DNA of 64,000 nucleotides from Plectrocnemia conspersa (taxonomy: Eukaryota > Arthropoda > Insecta > Trichoptera > Polycentropodidae): NCBI GenBank assembly GCA_009617715.1, contig VTFK01000113.1, positions 1 to 64,000 of the forward strand, read 5' to 3'. The notes under the pieces were generated by a model, which worked only from the letters and a program-made list of their open reading frames with translations, had not been told where the DNA came from and ran no database searches. Made by a program: the position numbers and the translations under genes. Positions 1 through 11,590 of this stretch are shown here, piece by piece. Positions within the stretch are counted from its first letter, which is position 1; each line of letters begins with the position of its first letter.

Positions 1-477
1 AAAAGGGCGGTCGGGAAAAAAGTATTAATGGGGAAAAAAAAATTAAAAAAGTTTTCGGAATTTTAAAAAATTCAATCAAATGGCCAAAAAATTTATTTTT
101 TTAAATACTGACAAAAATAATTTAATGTTGCCCAAAACCATAAAATTTTTAAAAAAGGGAAAATTTTTTTTATCGGGGGTTTGCCCCCAGTCCATAGGGG
201 AAAAACCGCAATGAAGCGAAAAGGAAAAGCGTCGGGATTTTGGAAAACCTTATTATTGCATTTTTTTGAAAGTTTTATTTTGGAAAACCTTTTTGGGAAA
301 AAACGTTTAATTTGTCATCCCCCACACCGTTTTATTTCGGCCCCGGTTTAAAAAAGTCGCAGCAGATGGCATCCAAGGAAAAGAAGAATTTCCATACAAT
401 AAAAAATCAAGATGGATAGTCCGGGATGATATTTTCCAGTCGGGATGATATCAAACCCAAAAAGTTTTTTTTTTAAT
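1..477. other. homopolymer-rich, possibly low-quality sequence
   Basis: This stretch is crowded with runs of A, T, G and C (runs of seven to nine A/T, five C and four G) and short imperfect repetitions such as CGGGATGATAT near 422 and 440. The texture differs from the rest of the window, where G and C homopolymers are rare. No coding or repeat family is recognised. It may be the poorly polished edge of an assembly block or decayed transposon sequence; the first is favoured but not proven. Confidence 0.4.
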
Positions 478-853
478 CTACGGAAAAAAATTTAAAATTG
501 CCATCAACATTGAATAAAATAATAAAATATTTATATAATTGATTTATTTATTCAAAACAAGTAATTTTGAAACACAGTATGCTGATATAAACCATATTTA
601 AGTATATTAAAATCAGTTAGTAACAAGAAATATAATTTAAAAATTCATAAAATACAGCATAAAATTCGATTGTTTATCGAAATAATAAAAATCAATTATT
701 ATATGAGTTTTCAGTATTATTTATAGATCTTCCAGAATTCCTATAGGGCTATTTAGAACGATTTCTAAAAGCCCCTTTTAAAAAACTTTAAGCGAATACA
801 GAACAGATGTGAAATTAATTTTATTACTTGCGGCCCACTGGTTAAGAACTATG
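478..853 (-). mobile_element. hAT-type MITE copy, inverted relative to its neighbour
   Basis: Positions 478-680 are an imperfect reverse complement of about 884-1110, so this is a second copy of the adjacent MITE in opposite orientation. Its right end reads GGTTAAGAACTATG (840-853), matching the neighbouring element's terminus, and is followed by ATCTAGAT, close to the 8-bp target duplications used by its neighbours. About 681-830 has no counterpart in the other copy. The left terminus is blurred by the homopolymer-rich flank, so the start is approximate. Confidence 0.6.
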
Positions 854-868
854 ATCTAGATTCTAGAC

Positions 869-1136
869 CATAGTTCCTTAACCGGTGGTCCGCGAAGATT
901 TTTATGATCGAATTTTATGCTGTATTTTGTGGATTTTTGAATTATATTTCTTGTTACTGACTGGTTTAATATACTTAAATATGGTTATATCAGCATACTG
1001 TATTGCAAAAATAATTGTTTTAAATAAAAAAATCAATTATATAAATATTTATTATTTTATTTTAATGTTGATGGTCCGCAAAACATTTTTTGATTTTTTT
1101 GCTGGTCCGTAGATGTAAAAAGGTTAAGAAACTATG
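869..1136 (+). mobile_element. 268-bp hAT MITE with target duplication
   Basis: The element starts CATAGTTCCTTAACC and ends GGTTAAGAAACTATG, near-perfect inverted termini. It is flanked by TTCTAGAC (861-868) and ATCTAGAC (1137-1144), an 8-bp target duplication with one mismatch, as expected for the hAT superfamily, many members of which favour a TCTAGA core. It has no transposase and is therefore non-autonomous. The 75-codon open frame inside it is AT-rich and chance-like. Confidence 0.8.
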
Positions 1137-1339
1137 ATCTAGACCAGGGTTTCCCAAACTTTTTCAGCGACGGAACACTTGGCAAATCCGAAAATTTTGG
1201 CGGAACACTTAGCTTATTTTTTAAGCTGGGTAATTCATAATAAATTAAAACATGTTATTAAAGAAATGTTATTAAATTTATTTAATAAACATAAAAATAC
1301 AAATAAATAAAACTCCTAATGACTGATGATTTTGGGTTC

Positions 1340-1617
1340 TTAAATAACAATTTTTTTTATATCAGGCACAATTTTGATTAGTTGTATTTTCATATCTGCC
1401 GTGGCGTGGAGTCTATTTCTGTACTTTGTTTTTGTTGCAATATACTTAAAAAATCCCATTTCGCATAAATACGTCGTGGAAAACGGTTGTAAACAAACCA
1501 GAGCTTGTTTTGACACCTTGGGGAACTCTTCAGTCTGACTCGCCCAGAAATCATTTAATGGCTGATATTTTTGTTTCAAATCAGAGTCATTAACTAAATT
1601 TTCATAATCCCTTAAGC
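1340..1617 (-). pseudogene. hAT transposase C-terminal dimerisation fragment (outer element)
   Basis: The minus strand encodes the C-terminal part of a ZBED5/FAM200-type hAT transposase: a stretch with NDFWASQ, then LQPFSTTYLCEMGF, then an arginine/lysine-rich segment with NRLHA, ending with the usual hydrophobic tail. Family knowledge: this C-terminal hAT domain mediates dimerisation. The frame is open from 1617 to the stop at 1340. It is the 3' half of the outer element's transposase, cut off from its 5' half at 3709-4304 by the nested insertion at 1618. Confidence 0.8.
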
Positions 1618-1948
1618 CAGTGTTTCCCAGCCTTCTTTATGCCATGCCCCACCGTAGTCTTTTCAAAAGTCATATGCCTCACCGGCATCTTTTTTTAATA
1701 ATACAGTAGGTCAATTTTCAAAAACGTATATTATATTTGAAATAATTACAAAATACAAATTAGTAAAATAAAATAAAATGGTAATGCCTAATCCATTATT
1801 AAATTCGCTTACGCTTGCTACAAAGAAATTTTATGTCTGGATCTAACTTGGTTAATTTCAAAGTCCCCTCTATTTGTAATATTCAATCGATTTTTTTTTT
1901 AATGAGTAAATCGCTTATGGCGCTAAAACCACATTCCACTAAATAAGA

Positions 1949-3431
1949 TTATGGAAAAGGTAATAATAAATTTCTAGCATGCAAAGTAATATTAGGATAT
2001 TTTGTGTTAGTTTCTTCGCACATCCATGCCATTATTACTTTTTTTATATTGAATAAATTTGTAATCGAATCATCATTTTGCATATCCGAAAGTTCTTCTT
2101 CATACAAGTTTTCATTTGAAATATCTACCAGCATTGGTTGTGTGAACCAAGCTGGAAAATGTATCTCTTTTAAATCAGCAAATCGTTCTTTAAAATCAGT
2201 TGATAAAGTTTGCAGATGGTCCAAAATAACACGTTTAGCATTATCAGTCACTTCACATTTTTGGAGCCAGTAAAATTTTTCAAAATTGTTAAAAATATTT
2301 TTTTTAGATAATTCGATAAAAGTGGTAAATGCAAATATCTTTGCTTTTGCATCGACAAGTGTTTTCTCCGATCCTTGAAGTTGGCTATTTAAAATTTTTT
2401 TTTTTTTAAATATATCAGTTAATTAGCTTACAAATGCTTTACCGTCGACCGTCATCAAAAACTTCATATCAGATCGGTTGCTAAAAAATCACAAAGGGTA
2501 TCGAATAATTCCATAAATCTTTTTAAGGAATTTCCTTTTTGAGAGCCATCTTACTTCAGTGTGAAGTAACAGTCTTACGTGTTCCGCATTTTGTTCTTCA
2601 CAAAATAACTTTGAAAGAGACGCTCAGATTTAGCACTAGTTTTAATCATATTGATACACTTTATAACGGAATTTAGTACCTCATTTAGAACAGGTGAAAT
2701 GTATTTAGCCACTAAGTTTTCCCTGTGAATAACACAATGCACCACAGTCGTATCTGGATTCTCGTCTTTCATTCATTTTAAGCAGCTTCATTTTTCTTTC
2801 CCCATCATATTGGGGCAAACCATCTGCAGCACAAGATATTATATTTTTCATTGGTATATTTTTAACATCTAAATATTCTTTTAGCTTATTAAATATATCT
2901 TTGGAGGTAGTGGTGCTTTCTAATGATTTGCAGACTAACATTTCTTCTGCAAATTCTCCTTTATCAATATATCTTACGTAAGCTAAAGCAACACGGCTTC
3001 ACTTGTCTCTCAAAGTTGATTCATCCATTTATAGTGAAAATTTTCTTGTTTTCAGCTTTTCCACAAGTTGGATTTCAACGTTTTCACTCAATTCGTCTAT
3101 TCTTCTGCAAACAGTAGTGTTGCTGAGGGGCATAACCTTCACGAGTTTGTCATCTTGTTGTAGAACTGTTTTTAAGAAATGCTGATATTGATGGTTTTGA
3201 TTAAATCCCTCTCCTATAGTATGGTTTTTTTCCACATTTAGCGATGAGCAATGAAATTTGGTAACTAGCCTCAAGACTACGATCAATACTTGCAGTTTGT
3301 GCACAAAATAGATTTGTTAATGTTGTTAGTTTTCCAAATTTTTCTTTAAGATTTTGAAAGAAAATAATATCTGAATTAATATGAGTACTATGTTTCGCTT
3401 TCAAATGTGCTTCAAGACGACCTCGTTTCAT
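1949..3431 (-). pseudogene. hAT transposase (ZBED5/FAM200-like), frameshifted
   Basis: Read on the minus strand from 3431 to 1949 the fragments follow family order. First comes a zinc-finger-like tail with HLKAKHS and a segment ending ASYQISLLIAKCGKKPY (3201-3431). Next is a segment with LSNTTVCRRIDELSENVE and EKLKTRKFSL (3029-3304). Then come IISCAADGLP (2705-2941), VVHCVIHRENLVAKYISP and VIKCINMIKTSAKSERLF (2575-2772), and the region FKERFADL to RNLLLPFP (1949-2251). These correspond to the RNase-H-like hAT catalytic region and the approach to the C-terminal domain. Frames change between fragments (overlap at 2705-2772 and near 3201-3304) and about 2252-2574 lacks a continuous frame. It is inactive. 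Confidence 0.85.
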
Positions 3432-3597
3432 TGTTTCATTGGTAAAGGATTTCTCACACAGAAGACAAAAAGGTAGGCATTCGTCATGCCCAGCAGGTAT
3501 AAATCCAAATTTTAAGAAATCCTACGCACGTGGGTATATTTAGTCGTGAACGAGCAAATTATATTTATATGTGGAATATTTGATAATTTCCAACGTG

Positions 3598-3660
3598 TCC
3601 CATCTCTGAAGCGTGGTGTCCCATCTCTGAAGCGTGGTGCCCCACCTCTGAGGCGTGGTG
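3598..3660 (+). repeat. three 21-bp subterminal repeats of the nested hAT
   Basis: Three tandem 21-bp units (3598-3618, 3619-3639, 3640-3660) share CTCTGAAGCGTGGTG with minor changes in the third. They are followed by a partly palindromic CCCCACCGGTGGGG and ACGCCCCACCGTGGG running into the inverted terminus at 3700. Subterminal repeats in hAT elements commonly serve as transposase binding sites; that role is inferred here from position. Confidence 0.75.
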
Positions 3661-3708
3661 CCCCACCGGTGGGGCGTACGCCCCACCGTGGGAAACACTG
3701 CCTTAAGC

Positions 3709-4343
<635 letters not shown>

Positions 4344-4741
4344 TTAGTCAACAGTGCATGCCTATGCAAAATACAGTGTCTGCTAGTAGCATATTTAGTC
4401 ACATAAATAAAATTCGTATAACAGGCACTAATATCGTGTGATTAATTAACAAAAAAAATATTGTTTAAATACCATCAAATTTTAAAGTTAAAAAAAATAA
4501 CACCGACTTATGAAACTTTTCCCTCCAGATTTTATACACATCAATGTTGAATATTTAACACATATTTTCAAGCTTTTTTATCAGATTTATGAACAATTTT
4601 TATGTATTAGCAAGACTAACAATTTTTTAATCTACTCTAAATTCTTGTGAAATATCTATTTAGGCTCCGCGGAACACCTATTTTGGATCCGCGGAACACC
4701 AGTGTTCCGCGGAACATAGTTTGGGAAACCATGATCTAGAC

Positions 4742-5639
4742 AATCCCAGCTTTTTCAACAGCACTTAGTATACAGTTCGACACGATATTTTTAATGGTAA
4801 TTGTACTTAATACAAATACACTGCTATAAGCGTCTATTTTGGCTGCAAAGTTATGCTTCTTTGGGCTCAAAATCCGACAATACTTTGATTTTTCTATATA
4901 GATATGGTATTTTTAGAGGTGGTAAGCGATAATGACTTAAAGGCTATATATCATATTATTGATATACATAAGTTATACTCAAGCGTCTCAACGGGAATGA
5001 TCTGTATTGTTTAAACAAGAAAATATAATTAAAACAGTACAATTATATTGTAACATTTAACCACAATTTATTAGAATACCCCGACTATGTTTTTTAATAA
5101 AGAAATTTAAGGGTTATACACATTTTTTGTTGATATTACTAGTATTATCATATTATCTAATAAGCATTAAAATGATGTATTCGATTTACAAGAGATTACA
5201 TATGTACATATAATTTATTGTTAATAATATTACATTAAATTCTGATTTTTTGCTGGTAGTAGTATATATAAAAATATACTTTTAAATATTATTTTTTTCT
5301 AATAGTAGTTGTAGAGAAGAGGTTGTTAAGCTTCAAGTGCTCTATCTTGACTTATTTTAATTTTGCATTAAAAATCTGGATATAATTTATTTGAAATTAG
5401 TTTAAAACCGTAATAAAAAGAAAAATGTAAAGACTATGTTATTACATAAATAAATTTGTTTAGCACGTAAACGTAAAAATTGATGTTAATTAGTACAATG
5501 TGCTCATTACTAAATTTACAATAGCAATGTGAAGCATTGTTTTAAAAATAGTAATAGTTACATTCCGTATGTATACGATTTTAATTTATTGTATATTATA
5601 ATATTCATGAAATAATTAATGAAATACAATTCATTGTAA
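4742..5639. other. AT-rich DNA, no recognised feature
   Basis: Very AT-rich sequence right of the hAT stack. No transposase motif, tRNA-like box or structured repeat was found on either strand. Confidence 0.6.
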
Positions 5640-6035
5640 ATAGGTCAGTTACCGATTACCCAAATAAATAACCGCTCACCAACTTTATGTTTTGCGTACG
5701 CTAGGGAGCTTTTCAATTGTCGGCATCCGTAATTAACCAAACCTTCAGGGATTAATAAGTTGTACTCAGCGGACGTATGGGGCAAGCGAATTCGGCAGAG
5801 GGCCCTTTAATTGGAAGCAATGTCCGAATAAATTTAAGTATCGCATAAAACGCAAACACGGCGATTAACTCAAAAGGAGGTGTATTTCAAAGTGTCGTCA
5901 ATAAATTTGTTCGTGAAGCAAACCAAAAGAATTGGGTCGGCCTTAATTACTGAAAGAAATTAATGCGATACGATGGCCTTCTTTTTACAAATAAAAAAGG
6001 GTTTAAAACGAGCCGACCGAACGTTTTTCAGCCAG
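5640..6035. promoter_or_regulatory. GC-richer island, candidate cis-regulatory element
   Basis: Base composition rises sharply relative to both flanks. The island contains homeodomain-type AATTAA cores (near 5732, 5935-5960), CAATAAATTTG and GC-rich words such as GCAGAGGGCCC. No long open frame, no transposon terminus. Composition and motif content suggest constrained non-coding DNA; this is inference without alignment. Confidence 0.3.
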
Positions 6036-6730
6036 ATAAGAAGATTATTTTAGGAAAAATTGCGTTTTTCGATATTATTAGAAAGAAGTGCTGAGCTGGT
6101 TTGTTTGATAAGGCTTAATGGTTAAAAATTATAACATGAAACAGATACACGTTAAATATTAATTGTATTATTTATGAGCAATTATTATTTATCAATATTA
6201 CTTAGTGCAATATTAAACATAGATTGTTTTTAAATAAAAAATATATAAAGCTATAAATAAAACTGTAATCATAGACATAAATGAATTACGATAGGTTTCA
6301 TTTAATATCTCCGACTCTCCATTTTTTCTCTAGAGTGCTATGACACAAACTGAAACACTTGTGTCTCTAAAGTAATACTAGTAAGATTGACATGTTCCGA
6401 AATAGATAAATATAACAAGAGTTTCATAATACTATTTTACATCAAAATTTAATTGAAAAAATCTATAATATATTTTTACGAATTAATAAAAAATGTTGAA
6501 AATTTATTAACACTATAATATATATTTTTATTGTTGTTAACTTAGCAAAACATAAGATTATTCTTTAACTTTTCTAAAATCCGTCGTAGACTAAATTGGC
6601 ATTTGTGATAAATTAAATTATGTTACAGTATTTATATATTTAATCTCCTTGATTTGAACCGGCAAATAAAAATAAAAGCTTGAAGCTTACCTTGTTAATA
6701 CAATTTTTAATTAACAGGATGTGTAGAATT

Positions 6731-6770
6731 ATGTGATATGATTAAGAAATATGTGATATGATTAAGATAA
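6731..6770 (+). repeat. two-copy 20-bp tandem repeat
   Basis: ATGTGATATGATTAAGAAAT (6731-6750) is repeated at 6751-6770 with changes only in the last bases. A local replication-slippage duplication; no function implied. Confidence 0.8.
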
Positions 6771-6839
6771 CCATATACAATTTTTTAGAGGAAGGTGCGG
6801 AAGGCTCTATAATAATTAATCTCCAGCTTACCGATCAAT

Positions 6840-7215
6840 TATATTTCTGTAGCTTACCCTATCGTTCAATGTCAAAAATAAGCGCGACAAACGGCAATGG
6901 TTAAACTTTGATAATTGCGCGTGTTAAGTTTAACTTTCATCATGCATAATATACGATAGGAAATTAGCGCGACATGGTTCCACACTTAGCGGTTGAATTT
7001 ACTACGAGATTGTCTTCGAATGTAATACAGCCTTCGGGAACATCCTGCGTCAGACCAATCAAATTGTACACTCATAAGCTCGCAAAGAATCGAGATAAAA
7101 CGGGAATCAGGAAAAATGGGGTTTCTTATAACCGAACATTTGTATGGGGACCAGGTAAGAGGTCTTCATTTATCACCGAGGAGTAATACTTGCGGTTAAA
7201 CGATTTCCTCGCTTG
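6840..7215. promoter_or_regulatory. GC-richer island with a splice-donor-like site
   Basis: A compositionally distinct island with ATGCATAATA, TTGATAATTGCGCG and AATTAATCATTG motifs. A 70-codon plus-strand frame starts at 6974, and within it CAG|GTAAGA at 7152-7160 is a strong donor-like site (GT at 7155-7156). The frame has no recognisable protein similarity. The island could be an enhancer-like element or, less likely, hold a small exon ending at 7154. Confidence 0.3.
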
Positions 7216-8920
7216 GGGTCGAATTAATCATTGTTTATGTATATACATACAAGAGGAGAAACTGTATACTGTAACTGTAAAAGTAAAACATCGACTATAA
7301 AATAAAACTTGTAATAATACATGTTCTACAATATAAAAAATAAGATTAAAAATCAATGCATAATTTTACAGTCGTATTGCGAAGTAAATTTTCGACCCTA
7401 AAATCAAAATTATGTGTCAGCTCCAAACGCTTCATGGTATTTTAAGATTTAACAGCGATAAAAGGTTTACGAGACATTCACAAGATGCAAAGGGGTTGAT
7501 AAAAAATCTTCTTATACAATTAGCTGCTAAAATTTTAACAAATGGTTTGGCTGTATTTATGTTCTATTTTATCAAAAAATGGTTTAAAACGATTGTTTGG
7601 TTGGTCTCTAAAGTAGGCTGTTTAACTTCATTTGAAGTACATAAATTGTAATTACTTTTTAAAGGAAATTAAATTTTTATTAAAATAATTTTATAAAGTG
7701 TGAGTGGGAATATATATATATAAATTATATATAAATTTTATATAAATTCTATATTTTTATTGTACCACATATCTATCTCAAACATAAGCGTGATACTTTT
7801 GAACCCTCATATGTGTACAAGAAGTTACTTTATATCTCACGAGCAGATCGTGCACCTGAAAAAAACACACATACTACAAAAACGTCTGGCATAATGAAAT
7901 GATAAATAGTCCCGTCATGTACGATACGCGTTTGCTTTTTTCCTCCTTTGTGTACACACCACAACAACACTCTGACTTATTCCCCTGATGAATTCTAATG
8001 TATTAAAATTAATTAAAAATATATGCGACAATATAAAAACGCGTATATTACATTTTTGTTGGTTTTCCCTGTTTATTCTTGATAGCAAAAAAGAGAGCAA
8101 CAAGAAGTATGGGGTCTAGGGGGAAAATCTGTATGCGGGATAGATTGGCACAAAGCAGAACGAATGAAGGCTATTATGGTGGGTTGGTTTTAGATTGAAC
8201 TGCACGATGCATGTTTACTATCATATTCGCTCTATATTTTCTCTGCGGAATATCGTGAATAGATATGAGGGTAGTTCGTTTACAAAATGCGATCAAAAGA
8301 AACTGAATACTATTGTCATGTAGTATGTATGTTTCAAGGGGAGATTTTGCATCAATGGATTTTTACGATCACTATATATGACTGAATTTTTGTACATTTC
8401 TCAAATAAACTAATGCATTAAATAAGCTAGAATGACTAAAGTTGCGTAGCCGTGTGTTTGTTATAAAGTTAACTATCGGGAGACAGTTTTGCGTCCTGAA
8501 CCCAGTGTGTTTTATTAACATTTGTGAAAACTTAGTTTCAACATTTCCCACTCGGTTTGCAAAACTATTTAGTATCTCTAAGCCAAAATAATTTGAAAAC
8601 CATCTCGTCAAATTTGCTTAATTGTTTTATTTTATAGTTAAAATTCGTAAAAGCATATGGAACTAGTATATAAAAATCAAATACTCCCTATATTATATTT
8701 TAAAGAACAAATTTTAAGCTTGTACATAAAATGTAGAGGTACCACAATAAATTTAATAATAAATTAAAAATAAGAACATTAATTTAGGACAAAGATCAGA
8801 AAATTATCAAAAATAAGTTTTAATGAATAGATGTTAATCTACGTGTTAATCCTCTACAGTAACTACCGTCAATTTTGTTCTTCGGTTCTCGTTTAAATTT
8901 AATTTATGGATTATATTAGT
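7216..8920. other. AT-rich DNA, no recognised feature
   Basis: Several short open frames occur (for example a 79-codon frame at 7412-7651 and another at 8372-8611 on the minus strand), but none shows family motifs, a convincing start context or composition different from the background. A modest GC-richer patch lies at about 7900-8250 with no specific signal. Confidence 0.5.
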
Positions 8921-8924
8921 AGTA

Positions 8925-10090
8925 ATAATATGATCAATGTTTAACTCTCGATGAGTCTTATTTTTTTAAATTATTTTTCAGAAGCAATGATGAAACAATT
9001 GGATGACTTATATGGCTACAACGTAGAAAGGGTATATATAAATAAACAAAGAGTGAATCTTCTCATGTTAAAGTCACTGTCAGCAAGTATTATTTTTTTA
9101 TATAGAACATACTATATGAGTTTGATGTAACTGAATATCTTGAATTTGGCTATTCCGAAAAAGGAATGATGGCACAAAACAAAAATTGAATAAAAACCAT
9201 AACGTATACATATTTTGCCACCTCGGAATTAAAAATAACCCACTCTTAGATATTTTGGCTATCGATTATAAGCAATAACATATTTATATCATTGTAAAAT
9301 GTCATTTATTATATAACATCCAAGAAACTACACATTTATAAGCTGTCCGTTGGCTGAGATTTATAGCGTTCCCACTGCGATTTGATCGACATTAACTTTC
9401 AATCCTCATACATACTAAGGATATATTACACGTTCACGATTAAAACATATCTGGTTTATTTGCAATTCTTAAAATCTAACGTATATGTGCATTAAATCGG
9501 AAGCAATCATAATGTTTATGTAATATAAAAAAAAAAACTCACTTTTTGACCTCGGAGCCCGGCGACGGGAATTCAAAATTTAAAGATTTCATTACGAAGA
9601 TTGTTTTATGATTGTTTATCTTATTTAATCAATGTATTCTTCTTATCCTAAACACATTATGTATATATTTAATTTTCATAGTTATAACACACTTAGTTAA
9701 TTTGCAATCCGATTATTTATAAAAGTAAAAACTCACTTTTCGGCCTCGGAGCCCGTCGCCGGGAATTCAATATTTGAAGATTTTATTACGAAGATTGTTT
9801 TATGATTGTTTATCTATTTTAATAAATGTATTCTTTTAATCCTCGGCACATTATGTAAATATTTAATTTTTATAGTTATAACACACCTAGTTAATTTGCA
9901 ATCCGATTATTTATATTCAGTCAAATGACAAATGAATGAAAATTATTTGTTGCGTAGCAAAATTTTATTAATAAATAATAATTATTAAAAACTGTTGTCA
10001 CGGTACCGTCGGCCATCTTGTTTTATATTTGAATGCTTATTTTTCATTGGTCGAAACAACAGAATGCATTACTGGTGCCTCGGAAAATAA
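8925..10090 (+). mobile_element. unrecognised dispersed element, copy A
   Basis: This region matches the reverse complement of 21465-22440 over most of its length. Shared landmarks in order are TTAAATTATTTTTCAG then AAGCAATGATG (about 8965-8992), TCACTGTCAGCAAG (about 9073), GAATTTGGCTATTCC (about 9142), AACATCCAAGAAACTACAC (about 9317), CTCACTTTTTGACCTCGG (9538), CGAAGATTGTTTTATGATTG (about 9594) and the right-end words GGCCATCTTGTTTTATAT and TTTTCATTGGTCGA (10010-10055). Short frames with an EAMMKQLDDLYGYN-like peptide follow an acceptor-like site. No inverted terminus or target duplication could be fixed. It may be a Helitron-like or gene-derived duplicate; family unknown. Confidence 0.65.
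9535..9918 (+). repeat. 194-bp tandem duplication inside copy A
   Basis: The sequence beginning CTCACTTTTTGACCTCGG at 9538 recurs as CTCACTTTTCGGCCTCGG at 9732, a period of 194 bp. Both units run through CGAAGATTGTTTTATGATTG and end in GTTAATTTGCAATCCGATTA. Copy B has only one unit, so the duplication arose in copy A or was lost from B. Confidence 0.85.
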
Positions 10091-10094
10091 ATTA

Positions 10095-10375
10095 GTACAA
10101 GAGGCATCGCGTAATAAAATCGGCGATCGATATTAATTAATAGTAAAAAGGTTTTCCGAGACTCCCCGGGAGGTGACTTGTCGTTAACCGGGCCAGTGAG
10201 GTATGGTCCTATTAGATCGGATCGAATGTCACGTGACCGGAATTTGATTCAATTAAAGGCGTTCGCCTGAAGCCATTAACAGATATTTTAGGAAGGTCCC
10301 TTCGACGAGTCCTTCAAAACTTCTTTCGGCGCAGATTCGTTTCAAATTTACGTACGTGCTCTGAAATTTTTCTCA
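10095..10375. promoter_or_regulatory. GC-richer island with palindromic E-box
   Basis: Contains GTCACGTGAC at 10228-10237, a perfect 10-bp palindrome with a CACGTG core of the kind bound by bHLH-zip factors, plus TATTAATTAATAG (about 10132) and GATTCAATTAAAGGC. GC content is well above the flanks. No open frame of note. Regulatory role inferred. Confidence 0.35.
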
Positions 10376-11265
10376 TCTTCTTCCCCTCTGGAAAAATCTC
10401 ATTTTGACTTTCGAGAGGAGAATCATATTTAATTACATTTTTAGAAATGTATTATAAAAATAATTGGATCTTGAAATCAATTTAGCGAAAATATTTATAG
10501 GAATATTGATTCAGTATACTACTTTAACGTATGGAAATTCGTATAAACGTATATTGTGGAAACTCGGTTTACGAGAAACGTGCTCGTATTTTAAAACACT
10601 CGTATATCAAAGGCAGTTTTTTTTAAATAAAAAATGAAAAAAAAATTATCGAAAATTCCACTATAAATATCTTTCGATATATGTTTTACCTGATATTATC
10701 GATTTTATTAACTAAACTTTAAATAATTCTCGAGAATATGTGCTAAAAATAAAGTGGCATCAAATGTTTTTATAATTTATCCATCAACACCAATTTTATC
10801 GCCAAAACGTCACTTTTTCTAGCGATATAATCTTGCCACATTTGCCATTTTTATAATTTTATTGTCATAAATAAAAATATGTTGGTGATGAATTGAATAA
10901 TACGTTATTTTAAATCATCACGGTGATTTTAAGCAAATGTAAATGCAATGTGGCTACAATTTTGAGTTTTACCAACCGAGATAAAAATATTCGCTTCAAT
11001 TTTTATTAGTCTTGCATCTCATTCATAAATAGTTATCCTGCGTAATATTAAATTTTCAGCAAAATAGATAAATTATTATTATTTTTTTTATAATTTATCT
11101 ATATTGTGCTATGTTTCAATAATAAATTATCGGTAAAGTTCTGTACTTAATTTAATTTCGGACCGAAAGTCGATGAGCATAAAATAACATTTTGAGCAAG
11201 TATCCAATCTAAAATGTAAATATGGTTCAATGGTTATACTTTTCATATAATCTAATCATAGTTAA
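10376..11265. other. AT-rich DNA, no recognised feature
   Basis: Nothing beyond AT-rich sequence and short chance frames was found in this stretch on either strand. Confidence 0.6.
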
Positions 11266-11590
11266 GTCTAACCGTTCTTTCGTCGAACCAAACGTAGACC
11301 AATCAATGTGGAGTAGAGATAAAAAATAAAACCACGGAGCCATTTCGCGCGGCAAACTAACGAACTAATTGAAATTCGTTCAACTTGAATTTTGATTGGA
11401 ACAATTTGCAGTCAACGAATTTATGCATCCGTAAACAGAAACAAAGTGAGATTCGATCGCGAAACGAGTGAAGTAACGTTTGATTAATTTGCGCGCAACG
11501 CTCTTGGCTGTTTTTTTTATTTATTATTCCTCCACCAAACAAGCGTAACGAAGTATTCACTTTTCACAAATCAACGTTCGACATATGCAT
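11266..11590. promoter_or_regulatory. GC-richer island, candidate cis-regulatory element
   Basis: Island with ACCAATCAATGTGG (about 11298; a CCAAT-type word), AACTAATTGAAATTCG and TTTATGCATCCG. The 67-codon minus-strand frame here has no family signature. Similar in composition to the other islands. Confidence 0.28.

Larger units (their letters stand above)
1618..3700 (-). mobile_element. nested hAT transposon inside the outer hAT
   Basis: The left end CAGTGTTTCCCA (from 1618) is matched by the inverted right end CAGTGTTTCCCAC (to 3700). The flanks are perfect 8-bp duplications, CCTTAAGC at 1610-1617 and 3701-3708. The 2083-bp element holds remnants of a ZBED5/FAM200-type transposase on the minus strand spanning most of its length, plus a subterminal tandem repeat at the right end. 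It inserted into the transposase reading frame of the outer hAT and is therefore younger. Confidence 0.92.

Noticed and set aside
885..1112. 75-codon plus-strand frame
   Set aside because: Lies wholly inside a 268-bp hAT MITE; hydrophobic AT-driven peptide with no family motif.
2004..2273. 89-codon plus-strand frame
   Set aside because: Antisense shadow of the nested hAT transposase fragment at 1949-2251.
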